Source of the DNA: Gambelia wislizenii
Taxonomy: Eukaryota > Chordata > Lepidosauria > Squamata > Crotaphytidae
Assembly (NCBI GenBank): GCA_030847615.1
Contig: JAUMIR010000003.1
Span: forward strand, 21,829,001-21,893,000
Reading direction: 5' to 3'
DNA length: 64,000 nucleotides
This document shows positions 22,597 through 33,295 of the stretch, one piece after another. The position numbers and the translations under genes were made by a program. Positions within the stretch are counted from its first letter, which is position 1. Each line of letters begins with the position of its first letter. The notes beneath the pieces are model-generated. The model ran no database searches. It saw only the letters and a program-made list of their open reading frames with translations, and was not told where the DNA came from.

Positions 22597-22875
22597 TTAG
22601 ACTAGCATTGTTTCCCCTGCTGAGAATTCTGCCATTGCTATCTCATGTCCTTCCCTTTTAAACCCACCCTGTCTCAGTTTAATCTTCTGCCACCACTCCT
22701 CCATCTCTTGGCCATCAGTCTCCTGCTCAGTCATGTGATGCTGGTGGTGTTCTTCCTCCTTGCTGCTTGGCCTACTGCAGTCAATGTCTTCATGGATCTC
22801 AACCTGCACCTCCATTTCCATGCACTTGTTCAGCCATGGCTGCTTCTTACACAGTGGTGGGAGTAGCTGTTCCAC
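22597..22875 (-). other. Coding-like open frame of uncertain status
   Basis: A 92-codon minus-strand frame rich in Glu, Gln and Lys (KEEEHHQHHMTEQETDGQEM). Upstream on the same strand is further Glu/Gln-rich but interrupted text (NMEEEQQFLALKHK then a stop). The pyrimidine-rich plus strand with CTCC repeats may generate this by composition alone. No domain is recognised and no splice sites were confirmed; it may be a decayed gene, repeat or chance. Confidence 0.15.
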
Positions 22876-23214
22876 CTTATTGCTACCATATCTGCCAGAT
22901 GCCCCTCCATCTCGTCCTCACTTGTGCTTCAGTGCGAGAAACTGTTGCTCCTCCTCCATGTTCCTGTTCTAGTCTGACATCCCCTTCTATCTTTCATCCA
23001 TTCACCTTCTTGCAGGATCAGGATGGTGCTTTATTAAAAGAACAGGGAGGCAAGCAGTCAGTTCCAAGATGTGGTGCTTATCTCACTTCAGGCAGTGGAA
23101 GAGCTTGGGTTGCTGCTCTCCATGAAAGCTTATGCTAGGGTTGCTTATTAAACTAGGGATGCTTTAAGGCTACTTTTGGGAGATGGGATATAAAACAATT
23201 AAATAAAGGAAAAT

Positions 23215-23695
23215 AAATTAAAAGCATTATTATTAGTACTATTTCCCAGTTTTGGATTCTAGGTGGCTTACAAAGCTACCAAAAGAGATACAGATTTAAA
23301 ATTCATACCAGGAAAAAGTAACTAAATACAATTAAACTTTCAATATAATTAAAAACAGTTAAAAGTAAAACAATTTAAAAACGCACAACAAATAAACAGT
23401 ATAGAGGTATTCTGAAAAACCCTTTTAGCTCAGCCATCAAAGGTCTTCCAAAACAATAAGGTCTTCACCTACCTACAAAAGGATAGCAAGGAAGGTGCCA
23501 GTCCAACCTTTCTAGGAGTTCCAGACCCAGAAGACCCTCTCCCATGTTCCTATCAGATGTATATGTGAAGGTAATGGGACAGAAAGAAGGGCATCCCCAG
23601 ATGATCTCAAAACAAAGGCAAGCTCATATGGAAGAATGTAGTCCTTCAGATAACCTGAGCCCAAGCCATATGGGCTCCATAGGTCACCAGAACTG
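23215..23695 (-). mobile_element. L2-like LINE 3' end, antisense
   Basis: Read on the minus strand: a decayed C-terminus, then the reverse of TTGGATTCTAGGTGGCTTAC (a GTAAGCCACCTAGAA-type block) and a tail of AATAATAATGC. The pattern agrees with the antisense L2 copies at 58918-59465 and 59466-60175. Confidence 0.55.
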
Positions 23696-23699
23696 TGAA

Positions 23700-23916
23700 T
23701 TGTTCCTGGAAATGGTGGTTAAATGCCAGTACTGCAAGCCACAACATTGTGAGTTCGATTGTACAGGGCTCCAAGGTTGACTCAGAGTCCCATCCTTCCG
23801 TAGGTCAGGAAAATGAGTACCCAGCTTGTTGGGAGCAATTAGTTAACATATTGGAAACCACTTAGGGAGTGCTTTGGCACTGATAAGGAGTATAGAAATA
23901 TTACTGTTATTGCTAT
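23700..23916 (+). mobile_element. tRNA-derived SINE (squamate type)
   Basis: tRNA-like head with box A-like GTGGTTAAATGCCAGTACTG and box B-like GTGAGTTCGATTG, followed by the conserved body CATCCTTCCGTAGGTCAG, AAAATGAGTACCCAGCTTG, GGGAGCAATTAGTTAACA, CCACTTAGGGAGTGCTTTGG and a short repeat tail ATTACTGTTATTGCTAT. Near full length; Pol III promoter boxes still visible. Confidence 0.85.
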
Positions 23917-24837
23917 TCCAAAAGTGGATTTGGTGATCCTATGTGGCCTGTGTGGCATGCTTTCCACACCTTAGCCTAGGCCAAAAGAAACATGTTGTTA
24001 TTTTGGGAGCCATAAGACCCTTTGTTGTTTTTGCTTCAATGGACTAACACACCTTCCCCACTGGAAATTTCAAAGTTTTCCCTTGTGTAACCAAAAAACA
24101 AAATTAAAAAATATCAAAACACGTACTATCCCAATATGCTAGACTTGTTTTCCTCTATAACATCATTTGTCAATATTTTACTTTTACTTTTCTTGAACAT
24201 ATAACCCTTCTACACTCACATAATCCCACCCATCCTGTAGCTATTGTTTTGTTTCCTTGATATTGATTACCATGCAGTAGAAAATGAGATGGCTTTCTAA
24301 TAAATACATCTATATATAAATCAGCAGAGTAAATCACCAATTTACTTAGGTGTAAGACCCATTCAACTTAGTTGTACCTTTGTCTGAAGAAACAGTTCAC
24401 TATGCTGTACCATATGTCTACAACAAATAAATATGGAATACCCCTTCCCAAAGATCTTTACCATTTTTTTTATTAGAAATGGTATTTCTTTATTAATGAA
24501 ACCACCTTTGTCAAATCACAGCAAACATCTAGCTATTTCAATAAGCTTCTGCATATCTGTCTATTTATCTGTGCACCAACCTCTCTCTTTGTCTTATCAG
24601 AATTCTTTTCTGTGCAAGATAAAATGTCACTTGCATTTTCCTGGAATCCTGGTGGAGATTCATAAGATTACTATGTCAAGACTGTTGCAGCAAAAACAAC
24701 CAAATCCATGGCACCTCAAATACGAATACTTTTATTATGGCATTTTACCCTGTTTTGCCTAGGTACACTGTTGTGTTCATTCCAATGTTTCTGTTCTATT
24801 TTTTCTGTTTTTTCTCATCTGAACTGCTTTGTAAAAA
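23917..24837. other. Unannotated AT-rich sequence
   Basis: No gene or repeat recognised; a 109-codon frame at 24433-24762 lacks any domain. Confidence 0.4.
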
Positions 24838-24838
24838 C

Positions 24839-24914
<76 letters not shown>

Positions 24915-24922
24915 GTATATAT
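24838..24922. repeat. (TA)n(CA)n(TA)n compound microsatellite
   Basis: Alternating blocks of TA and CA dinucleotides, about 85 bp. Confidence 0.97.
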
Positions 24923-26079
24923 ATTTTGCAAAGTTTACCTGGAAAATTGATTGAAATGTCTATGAAGCAAGTTGGGAGACTTCACCCATTGGCTAAACAC
25001 TGAAAGTCAGTCGCAGGCTCATTTCTTGCCAAGCTCTAGAACTGTTTGGAATTGCATCTCAAGTCTTTTTTTTTTTTTTTAATGAAAGCTTGGGACCCAG
25101 GCTACTAAATGATCCAAATGGACATGAATCCAGGAATAATCTGGCTAAAAGCCAGCCAGCTGGGTAAGATGACAACCCATCTCAAACTTGACATGTTACA
25201 AGATAAAAAATAACCAATATCCAAGCCATACAAATTTCCTTTCACTGTGTCTTATGGTCGTTTAAGAAGTGACAATCTAATTTAGAAGGTGGTATCATTC
25301 TACTATCCCTAGTTTGTTGCACCCCTGGCTACACACTGCACTCTGTTAGCCTGAAACATTTGTGAACTGCTGGTCCTCTCATTTCTCTTCCTTCTCTTAG
25401 GTGTTTTCAGCAAAAGCCACTTCACTATAACAATCCTTTTCACTTTCACTAGGCTAGACCTATTGTAACAGCTGCCACCAAACAAGCTCACAATCTCATT
25501 TCCTTTGGGTACCTTAACAATTTTATCAGGGTGAGTGCTTTGAATCAGTAGGGCACCTTACACTTTATAAGCTTAAATGAGGCTCATTCTAATGACACCT
25601 GCAGTTTAATTACTATAATAAAATATAATGTAATCAGATTTTGATCCATGTGGCACATGAAATAAACTCAGTTAAATATACTAAAGATGTATATTTAACT
25701 GCATTGTTATTTGTTTTCCTGAGTACACATTTAAACTTTGGCAAATGAAATTCTTTTGCTTGCATTAATGGCTGGTTGGTTAAGTAAATTCCTTTTTTAT
25801 TAGCTCTTGCACTGAAAGTTTGGCAGGTGCATTAAATGAAAAGAACTAACAGTTTCCCAAGATGAATGCAATGTACTTGCTTATTTAATAGTCAATCCAG
25901 TCCTAAAGATTTGGTTAATAAGTCCATCTAACTAAATAACCCAGTTAATCTGCAAATGTTTTCTTTGGGATGTTTCAATTATTGCTGCAAAGTTTTGGGA
26001 TGCCATCCATAGAATGGTGCTCCACTGGAAGTCTAATCTGAAAAGAATAATTTTGATACAAAAGAAGGCCTTTACACAT
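24923..26079. other. No gene; candidate conserved noncoding tract 25560-25970
   Basis: 25560-25970 is repeat-free, AT-rich but complex, with GCATTAATGGCTGG, TTTAATTACTATAAT and a perfect 13-bp-stem hairpin (25669-25681 with 25689-25701). 25063-25081 is poly(T). Confidence 0.3.
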
Positions 26080-26123
26080 GGCAGCCTTAAACCTTTTACT
26101 TGGCAGCCTTAAACCTTTTACTT
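26080..26123. repeat. Perfect 22-bp tandem duplication
   Basis: The unit GGCAGCCTTAAACCTTTTAC plus TT occurs twice without mismatch, so it is likely recent. Confidence 0.95.
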
Positions 26124-26389
26124 TGCAAGTGACTTTACTGATTATTTTATTCTAAATTGTAATTTTTAAATTACTGTCATACATTAAGAATAAAATGTGG
26201 GACTTCTAGGGGGGAAATCCCCCAGCTATAACTAAAGAATAAACTACTGCAATATATTTTATGGCATGGTGCTGACTCATTGCTTATACATAGCTCATAC
26301 TAACCCTGTTATTGGCATCACCCTAGTTAAGGTCTCAAACATTCTGTGAAACAAGGATTGAGCTTTCCAGCTAAATCCTGCTCTACTGA

Positions 26390-26974
26390 TAGGGTTGTCA
26401 GTTCAGGTTTGTCTCAGTCCCCCAGGTTTCTGGGCAAAAACCTGAGATACAGGGATGGCTTCAGGTGATAACATTAAGCATTATGCATTAATTACTAACT
26501 ACAGTTGCTCAGAGCCTGTCCTTCAAACACATACACATAAACACATATTTTTTTCTGTTTGGAAAAGAAGACTTAGCTAAAGAGGCTGTTCCCAGATCAA
26601 GGTGAAATGAGGAGATTATTTTTTCTCACTTACTTGAGGAGATAGGACAAGGAACATTTAATCTAGCCTACTTGCTTCTAGCCAGAAGGTGGATGCAGAG
26701 AAGAGTGTAGGGTGAGGCATTGCACCACAACAACTTGAAAAGAAGGAAGAAGCTAGCTAAGTATGTAGACTCCTAGAGAATTTAAATCAATTAATCCTTG
26801 CAAACAGTTGCAACCTGCTGCTCTACTAAATGAGCTGGAGATTTGTACACACCCTTTCCTCTTGCCTGGAACTGAGCCCACCAAAACTGGAGAATTTGCA
26901 CCCTTGTCTCTAGCCTGCAGATGACCCATGAAAACTGGAAACTCAAGGCCAGGCCCTGAGATCTGGCAACCCTA
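26390..26974. mobile_element. DNA-transposon-like element with GGGTTG(C/T)CAG termini
   Basis: The left end TAGGGTTGTCAGTTCAGG and the complement of the right end (TAGGGTTGCCAGATCTCAGG) form a terminal inverted repeat of about 18-20 bp with a TA at each edge, suggesting a TA target site. The interior is non-coding; the right part carries decayed repeats of AAAACTGGA. A non-autonomous element about 585 bp long. Confidence 0.5.
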
Positions 26975-27909
26975 ACTGGGAGACCTTCAGGTGATTTGCA
27001 ACAGATCAGCAGGTATTCAGGGATGCCCTATACTTTAGCAGCAGTTGAAATAAAGACAGATTTCTGCTCTAGGTAGGTTGCTGAAATGAAGGAAGCTTAC
27101 GGGAGAACCAGTAGTGGATATGAATGTTGAAGGACTATTTGACTAATTGGTTTTTGATGCTACTATTATGCCAGTGTAGGATACATGTGGATTTGCCTTT
27201 AGTTACTTTACTGTAGAACATGGCTACCAGCCCAAGACCTTACTGAGGTAGATCTCTAAAAAGTATATAACATCAGTGTGATCTTGTATAACACTGTGCT
27301 TAAGAGCTCACTTTTCTTCCATAACCACAGAAGCATGGCTTCTTACTGCTTCGTTCTGTAAACATCAGCATTAAGTTCATGCGTATGTGATAGGCTTTGA
27401 CTTGAACCACAGCTGTCTCAGATTCATAGGCAGTTCAAATATTTCAGAAATGAGGATATTTGAGTCAGCTTTGAGCCTAATGTGAGGTATTTGCACAGAT
27501 CAAGCCAACAGTAGGGATGGGGGAGAAATGTGTTTAGTTCATGTTTGAATGTGAATTTACTAGATTAGCACTTTCCAAATTTTGGCATGAACCAGAACAC
27601 AGTTACTGATATTCCCCCTTTTTGGAATTTTGTGCAGTAGTTCATACAAAATGGCTGAGACCCTGCATCAGACATATAGACTCAATGTTGTAGCTATGAT
27701 CTGTCTCCTGATCTGACCACTGAAACCTACCTCATAATTCAGTCAACTGCAACTGGTGAGTGGGGTGCTGAAGGATACATGTCCAACCTGTGTTCAGCAG
27801 TGCACTGAGAAGAAGCAAGGATCCTTACGAGCTCCTGTCACAAGTCCTCACTGCACTGCCATTTGCTGGCAGGAGGGAGCTGGTTGTGTCATCCTTCCAC
27901 ACTCTGTTT
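26975..27909. other. Unannotated sequence
   Basis: No gene or named repeat; 27540-27620 has weak AT-rich repeat resemblance. It borders the large hAT element. Confidence 0.35.
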
Positions 27910-28032
27910 GCGAGCGCCAGGGCCGGTTTAAGGAATTTTGGGGCCCCCTGCAATGCTTTACTTTGGGGGCCCCATATGTTTATCTCAGATCAATGTAACC
28001 TAACCTATTCACCGTACAGGATGTTCAGATTA

Positions 28033-28264
28033 TAGTAGGACCCCTGTATCCATGGATTCATTATCGATGAGACACAAAACAGCACACCTACCATAGAGTC
28101 TTCCTAGAAAATGTGTCTTCCCTAGCACTTTTCTAGGCCCTCCAAGGCAACTCTATGGTATTTTAAACCAGAAGTCCCATTATTTTCAATGGCGTTCACT
28201 ATTATTCATGGTTTTCAGAATCCCCCCCCCGAACCAATCCCCAATGGATGAGAGGGGCCTACTA
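28033..28264. mobile_element. Tigger-like MITE nested in the hAT
   Basis: Left TAGTAGGACCCCTGTATCCA and right GGATGAGAGGGGCCTACTA are inverted repeats, with TA at the edges. The interior has GGATTCATTATC and TTATTCATGGTTTTCAGAA. Related copies at 35029, 36237, 39300 and 58320 share the 'tatcc-atgg ... ggaaccaa-ccc' pattern typical of Tigger/pogo-derived MITEs. Confidence 0.65.
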
Positions 28265-28384
28265 TATTACATAATTTGCCGCCAATAATTTAGTTTAAAA
28301 ACTATATTATAGGCACTAACATAATATTTTTTGTTCATTAGCAATTAATGTAATGGTGTAGATTTCCTCAAAGAAAATAAAGAG

Positions 28385-29018
28385 TAGACTACAAGATAAA
28401 CATGAGTTAGCAGTGTGATGCAGCAGCAAAAAAATGCCAATGCGATTCTAGGCTGCATGAATAGGAGTAGTGTCTAGATCAAGGGAAGTAATAGTATCAC
28501 TCCATTCTGCTTTGGTCAGACCTCACCTGGAATACTGTTTCCAATTCTGGGCACAACAATTCAAGAAAGATACTGAGAAGGATGGTGGGAGGTCTGGAAG
28601 CCATTACGCCCTATGAGGAATGGCTTAGGGAGCTGGGTATGCTTAGTCTGGAGAAGAGAAGGTTGAAAGGGGACATGATAGCCATGTTTAGGTATTTGAA
28701 GGGATGTCATACTGAAGATGGAGCAAGCTTGTTTTCTGCTGCTCCAGAGACAAGGACATGGAGCAATCAACTCAGACTACAGGGAAAGAGAATCCACCTA
28801 AACATTAGGAAGAACTTCCTGACAGTAAGAGCTGTTTGGAAGTGGAATACACTGCCTTGGAGTGTGGTGGAGTCTCCTTCTTTGGGTTTTTTTAAACATA
28901 GGTTGGATGGCCATCTGTCAGGAATGCTTGGATTGTGTGTTCCTGCAGGGCAGAAGCCGATTGGATGGGGTGGCTGTTGGGGTCCCTTCCAGCCCTAGGA
29001 TTCTATGATTCTAGGCTG
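28385..29018 (+). mobile_element. CR1 LINE 3' third, nested in the hAT
   Basis: Starts in the RT C-terminal region (AACATGAGTTAGCAGTGTGA, matching 57376 onward), includes CATGAATAGGAGTAGTGTCT, TCACCTGGAATACTGT and a long frame 28582-28998 with [20 protein letters not shown] and HLNIRKNFLTVRAVWKWNTL, then the 3' ATTCTATGATTCTA repeats. The frame is 5'-truncated but its last 110 codons are nearly intact, so the copy is fairly young. Confidence 0.93.
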
Positions 29019-29027
29019 CATTCAGAG

Positions 29028-29075
29028 CCTGGGAAAGTTACTCTTGGATTACACCTCCCAGAATCCCCCTGCCAG
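29028..29075. mobile_element. Short MITE fragment
   Basis: AAAGTTACTCTTGGATTACA and CTCCCAGAATCCCCCTGCCA match in reverse the piece at 31860-31905 (TTCTGGGAGCTATAGTACAA, AAAGTAACTTTCCCA). Confidence 0.4.
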
Positions 29076-29126
29076 CACCCTTCTCAAGGTCTGACTGCAT
29101 TGTTCCTTTTCCAGCATTCTCTAGCC

Positions 29127-29471
29127 CAGTGGTTCTTAACTTGGGGTCCGCAATGTCCTCACAGGGGCTCCACAGAGGCTTGAAGGCTGCTTGGCCCACC
29201 TCCTCCCTGTAGTGGAGTAGCCACGTGATAGGAGCCAAGGCAAAGGCTGGCTGGCTTTACCTGCACATTGCCATTCAATTCACTCCAGTCACAAACTTGC
29301 AGGAAGAAGCAAGAGTGCCTCTGAGGGAAGGTTTAATGGATGGTGTAATTGTATTGTTGTTGTTGTTGTTGTTAGCTATTATTATTAGGATTTTAAATCT
29401 TGAGTTAAGTCTTGGGGCAACAAAAGATATTTAAAGGGGGTCCCTGGTAAAGAAAAGGTTAAGAACCACTG
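29127..29471. mobile_element. Non-autonomous hAT (345 bp) with 8-bp TSD, nested in the larger hAT
   Basis: Ends CAGTGGTTCTTAACTTGGGG and AAAAGGTTAAGAACCACTG are terminal inverted repeats. The flanks are CTCTAGCC (29119-29126) and CTCTAGGC (29472-29479), an 8-bp duplication with one mismatch. Contains a (GTT)n run at 29352-29372. The terminus resembles Charlie/SPIN-type hAT MITEs. Confidence 0.88.
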
Positions 29472-29599
29472 CTCTAGGCCAATGCCTCTCACATAACACT
29501 CATGCGATACTGGTGTTTTAGTGACAACAATAAAACCATTGTTCCCAGTAATATTACTCCAATTTTTTCTTTATATTCTTTATATTCTTCTGTTAAAAG

Positions 29600-29830
29600 A
29601 GCTAGAGTGTTGTAGAAGTTTCAGTATTGCCCTATGACTGTGGAGACCAGGGTTTGAATCCTTACTCAGCCATGAATACCCACTGGCTGACCTTGGGCAA
29701 GTCACACTCTCTCAGCCTCAAAGGAAGTCAAAGGCAGACCCCCTTTGAACAAACCTTCCCTAGAAAACCCCTTGGTAGGCTGCCCTTAGTCAGAAATGAT
29801 CTTGAAGGCACATGGGCAAACACACACAAA
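29600..29830 (+). mobile_element. tRNA-derived SINE with MIR-like core
   Basis: Box B-like GGGTTTGAATCC, core CTGACCTTGGGCAAGTCACA, CTCTCAGCCTCAAAGGAAG and tail ATGATCTTGAAGGCACATGG. Plus-strand counterpart of the minus-strand SINEs at 55550, 58003 and 60215. It lies inside the 27.9-30.4 kb hAT. Confidence 0.85.
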
Positions 29831-29962
29831 TTTCTTTTGCAGGCTGAACTCAGTTGGCAGGAAGGGGAGGAAGCTGAAGAAGACCAAGGGGGGAAAGGGA
29901 GGGGAGAGGAACCAAAACATGTTAAAAGCAACTGGAAAGATGGGCTGAGGGGATCTATGTGC

Positions 29963-30014
29963 AAGGAAGGAAAGGAAAGGAAAGGAAAGGAAAGGAAAGG
30001 AAAGGAAAGGAAAG
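29963..30014. repeat. (GGAAA)n microsatellite
   Basis: About ten AAGGA/GGAAA units. Long frames across it on both strands are repeat artefacts. Confidence 0.97.
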
Positions 30015-30280
30015 AAGCCCTTTCTGAGGGAGACAACCCTCAAATTCCCTGTCTCTCTCTCACACACACACTCACCCTCTCCGACGTGCTTCTCCCTCCA
30101 GCTTCTGTCATGGAGAGCTGCTGTTTCGTTCTCTTTCTCTTTCTCTTTAGTTTTGGAGAGGCTGTTTTATTTGTTTTGTTTTTTAAAGCCAGCAGGAGGT
30201 TTTTGGAGGAGGAGGGTAAGAGGGGGCTCCTCCCGGCTGTCTCCTGGCTGTCTCCTTCATCAGATTAAGGAGGCCAACAC

Positions 30281-30350
30281 GGGGCCCTCTCTTGACCTCG
30301 GGGCCCCCTCTTGACCTCGGGGCCCCCTCTTGACCTCGGGGCCCCCTGCC
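30281..30350. repeat. 19-bp minisatellite, 3.7 units
   Basis: Unit GGGGCCCCCTCTTGACCTC at 30281, 30300, 30319 and a partial at 30338. The first unit has one difference (CCCTC for CCCCC). It lies near the right end of the hAT element and contains the palindrome GGGGCCCC. Confidence 0.95.
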
Positions 30351-30393
30351 AATGCTGATTTGGCAGACAGGTTAAACCGGCCCTGGCGAGCGC

Positions 30394-31194
30394 TGCAGTA
30401 CTCCATCTCTCACTGAAGCTGAATGGATTTGGAGGTGGATTTGGAGGCATTTAAGATTGTAGCAATGGTATCACAATTGTAAATGTGAACAGGAAACAAT
30501 CATGAGGTTATATGTCTAACATAAAACATCGTAACTAACAGAGTGACAGCCAAATTTCCATATTAGGGTGTTTTGTTTTGTTTTGTTTTGTTTTGTTAGG
30601 GAACAATGCCCACAAAAAGTTATATTCTACAGAAAAATATATACCAAAATATTTTAGTCTATGGGGAAACTGCTTGCAAAAATGAAACATTTGGAAGGGC
30701 GAAAAGAAAAATGCATACATCTTGAGAAATGCCTATAAAAATATGGAGAAATTGTCATGTGGACTTTTAAAAAATCTGCAACTGTCATGGAAATACATCA
30801 GGACAAACTCATTCTGTGAAAAAAAACACACAAGAAAATGGGGTAAATCAGTCTTAAAAGATTGTGTTATTTTTCACCTTTTTGAGCTTTGTGAAATAAG
30901 TTCATTAGAATTACTAATCAATGAAACATTGTGTCAATAAGCTTACAGACCACTTTTCCTCTTTTTTATTAAAAAAATCTATTTTCTTACATAGTAGTAA
31001 CATAATTCTGTAACAAGGGTACCAATTTCTGGGCTAAAATTACTCTTAGGAGAGCAAAAACTCTTACAAGGCTATAACATCATTACAGGAATGGCATAAC
31101 AGAATTGTACACATACTTTAAAGACTTGCAAGAATGATAGATGCAAGCCTGCTAATTCCTGATTGTTAAGGAATGTTATTGCACCATAAAGGTC
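30394..31194. other. No gene; (TTTTG)n at 30567-30598
   Basis: 30567-30598 is a clean pentanucleotide repeat. 30600-30930 is AT-rich with motifs (ACAGAAAAATATA, TTTTTCACCTTTTT) of the AT-rich repeat type, not assigned. No coding evidence. Confidence 0.45.
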
Positions 31195-31232
31195 ACAACT
31201 CTGCAATTCTATGATTCTATGATTCTATGATC
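31195..31232 (+). mobile_element. CR1 terminal repeat, ATTCTATG units
   Basis: CAATTCTATGATTCTATGAT plus TCTATGATCC: the 8-bp CR1 3' repeat unit in three to four copies, with almost no element body upstream. A very short 5'-truncated insertion. Confidence 0.6.
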
Positions 31233-32784
31233 CTCAGCTGAGAATGACAATTTAGAAACTTTAGTTACACACTACAAGAAAACAAAAAGTGAAGGACTAG
31301 ATTTCCCCACCCATGGTTTCTCATCTATACAAAGTAACAACTTATTGAAAGCCTATTTTAAAAATTAAAGTTAATGGTGTGGTTTTTTTTTTCCTTCCTG
31401 AAAAAGGAAAACCCAAAATACTCAAGTTAAGTTAGCTTGCACTTAAAAATTAATACCTTTTCACATGACTATTAATTCACTATTTGATTTTTGAAAATAA
31501 TATGTTAATAAAATATGGTAATGCCATCATGATGTAGACACTTGTTCAGGTGACAGTAGATGTTCTGTTTGGCAGCCCTTCTGAAGGCCTTGTTCAGATC
31601 TTGAACACTGAGTGTCCTTCATTGTATGTCAGAATGGATTAAGTGGTTTCCAAGGTCTGTCAGGCAGACATCTGCTCTACCCAAAAGCTTTAGGACCCAC
31701 AGAGTATAGGTACCAAAGGTAGGAATGATCACCATGTTGAAAAAGAATACTATTGGCTGTTTGTTGTCTTGACACCTACAACTGTGGTTCCCATCAAGAT
31801 AGCCATGACTTTCCACAATGTCTGTCATCTTATTGCAATATGCAGTGGAATCATGTTTTCTGCCTGTGGAATTCTGGGAGCTATAGTACAAAAAGTAACT
31901 TTCCCAAGCTGTATATTCCTGATACCCCAGCCTTAGCTCCCATGGTGAGTGGGTTTTTGGTTTTTTGGTTTGTGTGGGGTTTTTTGTTTTTGTTTTGTTT
32001 TGGTTCCACTCAGATTTCAGATGAGGGTAAGCATTTCACTAGTAACAGTGAGAGAAGCCGTGGGGGTGTACAAAATTGGGAAGTGGAGAATGTTATCTAT
32101 CCTGATGCTATATCACCCCCATTCTATATATAGGAGTTACAGATAAGTGTGTGCCAAGTAGGTAAAAGGAAAGGATGGAGGTGGAACAGTATAAAAGCCA
32201 TCAATGCATTGGAGGCCATGTTGCTCTTGCCCATTTGGAGAAAAAAGCCAACACCAGCCTCTGCTGTCTGCAGACTCAGTTCTGGAAGAGATGAGAAGAA
32301 AGCCTGCTTCAGTTCAATCCACTATGACAGAAAAATCTCATCAAAAGAACCATGTCAGGCCAAATAACTGAGGTATCACTGTAGAACAAGCTTAGAGTGG
32401 ATGCAGCATAGCATATTTGCTTACTGCTGAAAAGACATTATTAGTTATTCTGGGTCTATAAAAAACCTCTTTATTTGCTTAAGGAACAATAGATCCCCTG
32501 TTAAGTAACTAGAACATTATGTGATTTTTATAACTGAGCAACCTCCTAAGATAAGTAAGCTTATGGATGTTCATGGAAGGAAATTTTCTACCTTCTCTTC
32601 CCCCTTGCAGCTCCCTAGTCCTTGAGAGACGCTTGTGGGGGTATTCTGGTGGATGGGATAGGGGGAGAGAAGAGGGGAAATATGCAATTGTGTGGTTTCC
32701 TAAGATATGTGAGAGTCCATGACATTATGATAAAGAATCTTGGAGACCATCATATGGGAGTTGCCTCAGTCTCTGCCAAAATCA
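31233..32784. other. No gene recognised; MITE piece near 31845-31910
   Basis: 31845-31910 matches in reverse the MITE fragment at 29028. A TG/TTTTG-rich patch lies at 31950-32002. Frames such as 31753-32133 cross these and carry no domain. Confidence 0.35.
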
Positions 32785-32880
32785 GCAGGGGCACTATTAT
32801 TCACCTTTAGCTGGCATGGATGCATCCTATGGAATCCAGGTGATTGTAGTTTGGTGAGGGACTAGAGCACAGTGTTAGGC
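32785..32880. mobile_element. Half copy of the 6178-type hairpin MITE
   Basis: CACTATTATTCACCTTTAGC, TGGCATGGATGCATCC and TATGGAATCCAGGTGATTGT match the left arm of the hairpin at 6178-6290; GTTTGGTGAGG matches the loop. Confidence 0.6.
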
Positions 32881-32929
32881 ATGAAAATAAAAAAATAAAA
32901 TAAATATTATAAAATATGTTTCTCAAGCA

Positions 32930-33295
32930 TTAGGAAACCCTGATGAGGAAAATTATGGACTAATGAAAATCTTTGCGGTTTGAGACCTAATTTGTATTAA
33001 ATTTGTATATTTCATGCACAGGAAACAGCATTTTCTACATAGAAGATAACATTTCTGTGCAGAAAGATTATTTTCAGCACAGAAAAAAAAAATCTGTTTC
33101 CAGTGTTGAAAATGCTGTTTTCTGTGCAAAACAAATTACTACATACAAATTTTGCGCAGTAGTCCTGGACTACTAAAAACAAAACAAAACCCTTGCATAG
33201 TTTTAAATATTTCCTCACAGTAGGAAGAAAATTGCTAAAAACCACTCATCATTTCCTTCCAGAACAAAGTTAACAAATAATTACATCCTACTCTC
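32930..33295 (+). mobile_element. AT-rich TTTTCTGC-family repeat (copy 3)
   Basis: GGAAACCCTGATGAGGAAAA, ACATTTCTGTGCAG, CAAATTTTGCGCAGTAGTCC, TGCATAGTTTTAAATATT and the right end AATAATTACATCCTAC align in order with copy 1, including the terminal CATCC(C)TA. Confidence 0.6.

Larger units (their letters stand above)
27918..30385. mobile_element. hAT element (2468 bp) with perfect 8-bp target-site duplication and nested insertions
   Basis: Ends CAGGGCCGGTTTAAGG and TTAAACCGGCCCTG are terminal inverted repeats. The 8-bp sequence GCGAGCGC flanks both ends exactly (27910-27917, 30386-30393), the target-duplication size of hAT transposons. Own sequence is visible at 27918-28030 (GGGGCCCC-type text, AGATCAATGTAACCTAACC) and at about 29840-30385, including a 19-bp satellite. 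Inserted later: a Tigger-like MITE, a CR1, a smaller hAT and a SINE. No transposase frame remains. A short relative is at 61079-61304. Confidence 0.85.

Noticed and set aside
22767..23138. 123-codon Cys/Pro/Ser-rich plus-strand frame
   Set aside because: Pyrimidine-rich composition keeps it open; it overlaps another frame on the same strand and one on the opposite strand.
29627..30268. 213-codon open frame, longest of the middle region but one
   Set aside because: It runs from a SINE through a GGAAA microsatellite into hAT sequence; no domain and no coherent origin.
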